A stretch of 64,000 nt of DNA, taken from positions 89,376 to 153,375 of the forward strand of contig QWIH01000001.1 in the NCBI GenBank assembly GCA_021405315.1. The letters are read 5' to 3'. Shown piece by piece: positions 63,318 to 64,000 of the stretch. The notes beneath the pieces are model-generated. The model was not told the DNA's origin. It ran no database searches and worked only from the letters and a program-made list of their open reading frames with translations. The DNA comes from Leptolyngbya sp. PLA1. GTDB taxonomy: Bacteria; Planctomycetota; Phycisphaerae; Phycisphaerales; UBA1924. Both the position numbers and the translations under genes were made by a program. Within the stretch, counting starts at the first letter, position 1, and each line of letters opens with the position of its first letter.

Positions 63318-64000
63318 TCAGGCCATTCGGACCCACCGGATGAGGGTAGCGAAGTTGGGAGCCTTGCCGTACATCAGAACGCCGACACGGAAGACCTTGG
63401 CGGCGATCCGCACGAGAGCGATGACGGTGAGGATCCCCACGAGCATCGAGAGGAGGACCTGCCAGGTCGGTGGGGGGTCGCTGGAGCAGACGCGCAGCAG
63501 CATGACGAACGGGCTGACCGGCGGCGTGAAGCTGAGCACGGTTGCGAGCATGCCCTTGGGATTGAAGATGATGGGCATCATGAGGATCATGGGAGCCGTG
63601 ACCACGAGCATGACCGGCGTGAGGAGCGAGTTGGCCTCGTGGATGTCGTTTACGGCGGAGCCGATGGCGGCCATCATGGAGGCGATGGTGAAGTACGCGA
63701 TGAAGAAGAAGACGAAGAGGTAGACGAGGTAGCGGGTTTCGATGAGGTCCGCGCGGTTGAGCGCGGTGATCGCCGAAAGCCCGAGGATGCTGTAGAGGCC
63801 GAGAATGGCCAGGCTGGCGGCCATCTGTCCCAGGATCTTCCCGGTCATGAGCTGCAAGGGGGAGACGGCGCTGAGCAGAACCTCCATGATGCGGTTGGAC
63901 TTCTCTTCGATGGTGCTGGTGAGCAGCATCTGCCCGCCCGAGAACGTGGAGACCCAGAGAAGGATCATGAACGCGAGGGGCACCAGGATCTGGCGGAGTT
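63318..64000 (-). CDS. ABC-2 family transporter permease (5' truncated by window)
   Basis: The C-terminal 227 residues of an ABC transporter membrane subunit of NatB/ABC-2 type. The start lies beyond the right edge; the frame continues upstream to the last base. The family pattern is a first helix (ILLWVSTFSGGQMLLTST), the conserved cytoplasmic EEKSNRIMEVLLSAVSPLQLMTGKILG, then several helices (LVYLFVFFFIAYFTIASMMAAIG, LLTPVMLVVTAPMILMMPIIF, VLLSMLVGILTVIALVRIAAKVF). Such permeases export Na+, drugs or peptides with a separate ATPase, not visible here. The methyltransferase follows 2 bases later. Confidence 0.88.
   Translation of the reverse strand, partial: LRQILVPLAFMILLWVSTFSGGQMLLTSTIEEKSNRIMEVLLSAVSPLQLMTGKILGQMAASLAILGLYSILGLSAITALNRADLIETRYLVYLFVFFFIAYFTIASMMAAIGSAVNDIHEANSLLTPVMLVVTAPMILMMPIIFNPKGMLATVLSFTPPVSPFVMLLRVCSSDPPPTWQVLLSMLVGILTVIALVRIAAKVFRVGVLMYGKAPNFATLIRWVRMA

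Overview
The window reads as a chromosomal segment of a GC-rich planctomycete, most likely class Phycisphaerae. Four things point there. The 23S and 5S rRNA genes sit together with no 16S gene nearby. A large surface protein carries the planctomycete-type N-terminal motif LEALESRQLLA-like (LEPR-XLL). A PEP-CTERM-like sorting tail is present. An ECF sigma factor is paired with a TPR-bearing Ser/Thr kinase. Genes are dense, on both strands, and mostly housekeeping. I see no CRISPR array, transposase, integrase or prophage.

Region by region. 1-6.1 kb: a PEP-CTERM-like exported protein, then a minus-strand run of S41 protease, tsaD and a GGQ release-factor-like gene, with divergent hflX. 6.2-13.6 kb: a Tat-exported aspartylglucosaminidase, a TauE/SafE permease and an aminotransferase, then divergent lnt, a HEAT-repeat lipoprotein and two small membrane proteins. 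14-18 kb: tRNA-Asp, mgtE and a CPA2 cation/proton antiporter. 18-20.4 kb: a thiol/redox operon (rhodanese-membrane protein, AhpD-like protein, thioredoxin) meeting an ECF sigma factor with a cysteine-containing extension tail to tail. 20.4-24.7 kb: tryptophan dioxygenase, a sugar isomerase-like protein, a TetR regulator and rnpA-yidD. 24.9-35.7 kb: prolyl oligopeptidase, a PagL-like deacylase, a peroxiredoxin/lipoprotein/gpmI operon, a YggS-like protein, metK, a saccharopine-dehydrogenase-like protein and purM. 35.9-41.7 kb: a pilM-like, pilO-like and unknown-protein trio. 41.8-45.2 kb: a 23S-5S operon with promoter, boxA and terminator. 45.7-50.7 kb: tRNA-Met, the sigma/kinase pair, a DUF481 barrel and mscL. 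50.9-64 kb: the large surface protein, a ThiD2-ThiE fusion, pgl, an RluA-type pseudouridine synthase, hemW, an FHA protein, a small zinc ribbon, purA, uppS-cdsA, a coiled-coil zinc-ribbon protein, a methyltransferase and a partial ABC-2 permease.

Three short genes are easy to overlook: a lipoprotein at 30109-30279, a zinc-ribbon protein at 58205-58372 and a lipoprotein at 21288-21566. Many neighbours are coupled by 1-4 base stop/start overlaps (GTGA or TGATG). The least understood parts are the large surface protein, whose hydrolase-like elbow has Asp where Ser is usual, the pilM-pilO-unknown trio, and the redox operon facing a Cys-tailed sigma factor. Family assignments rest on motif recognition by eye; no database search was run.
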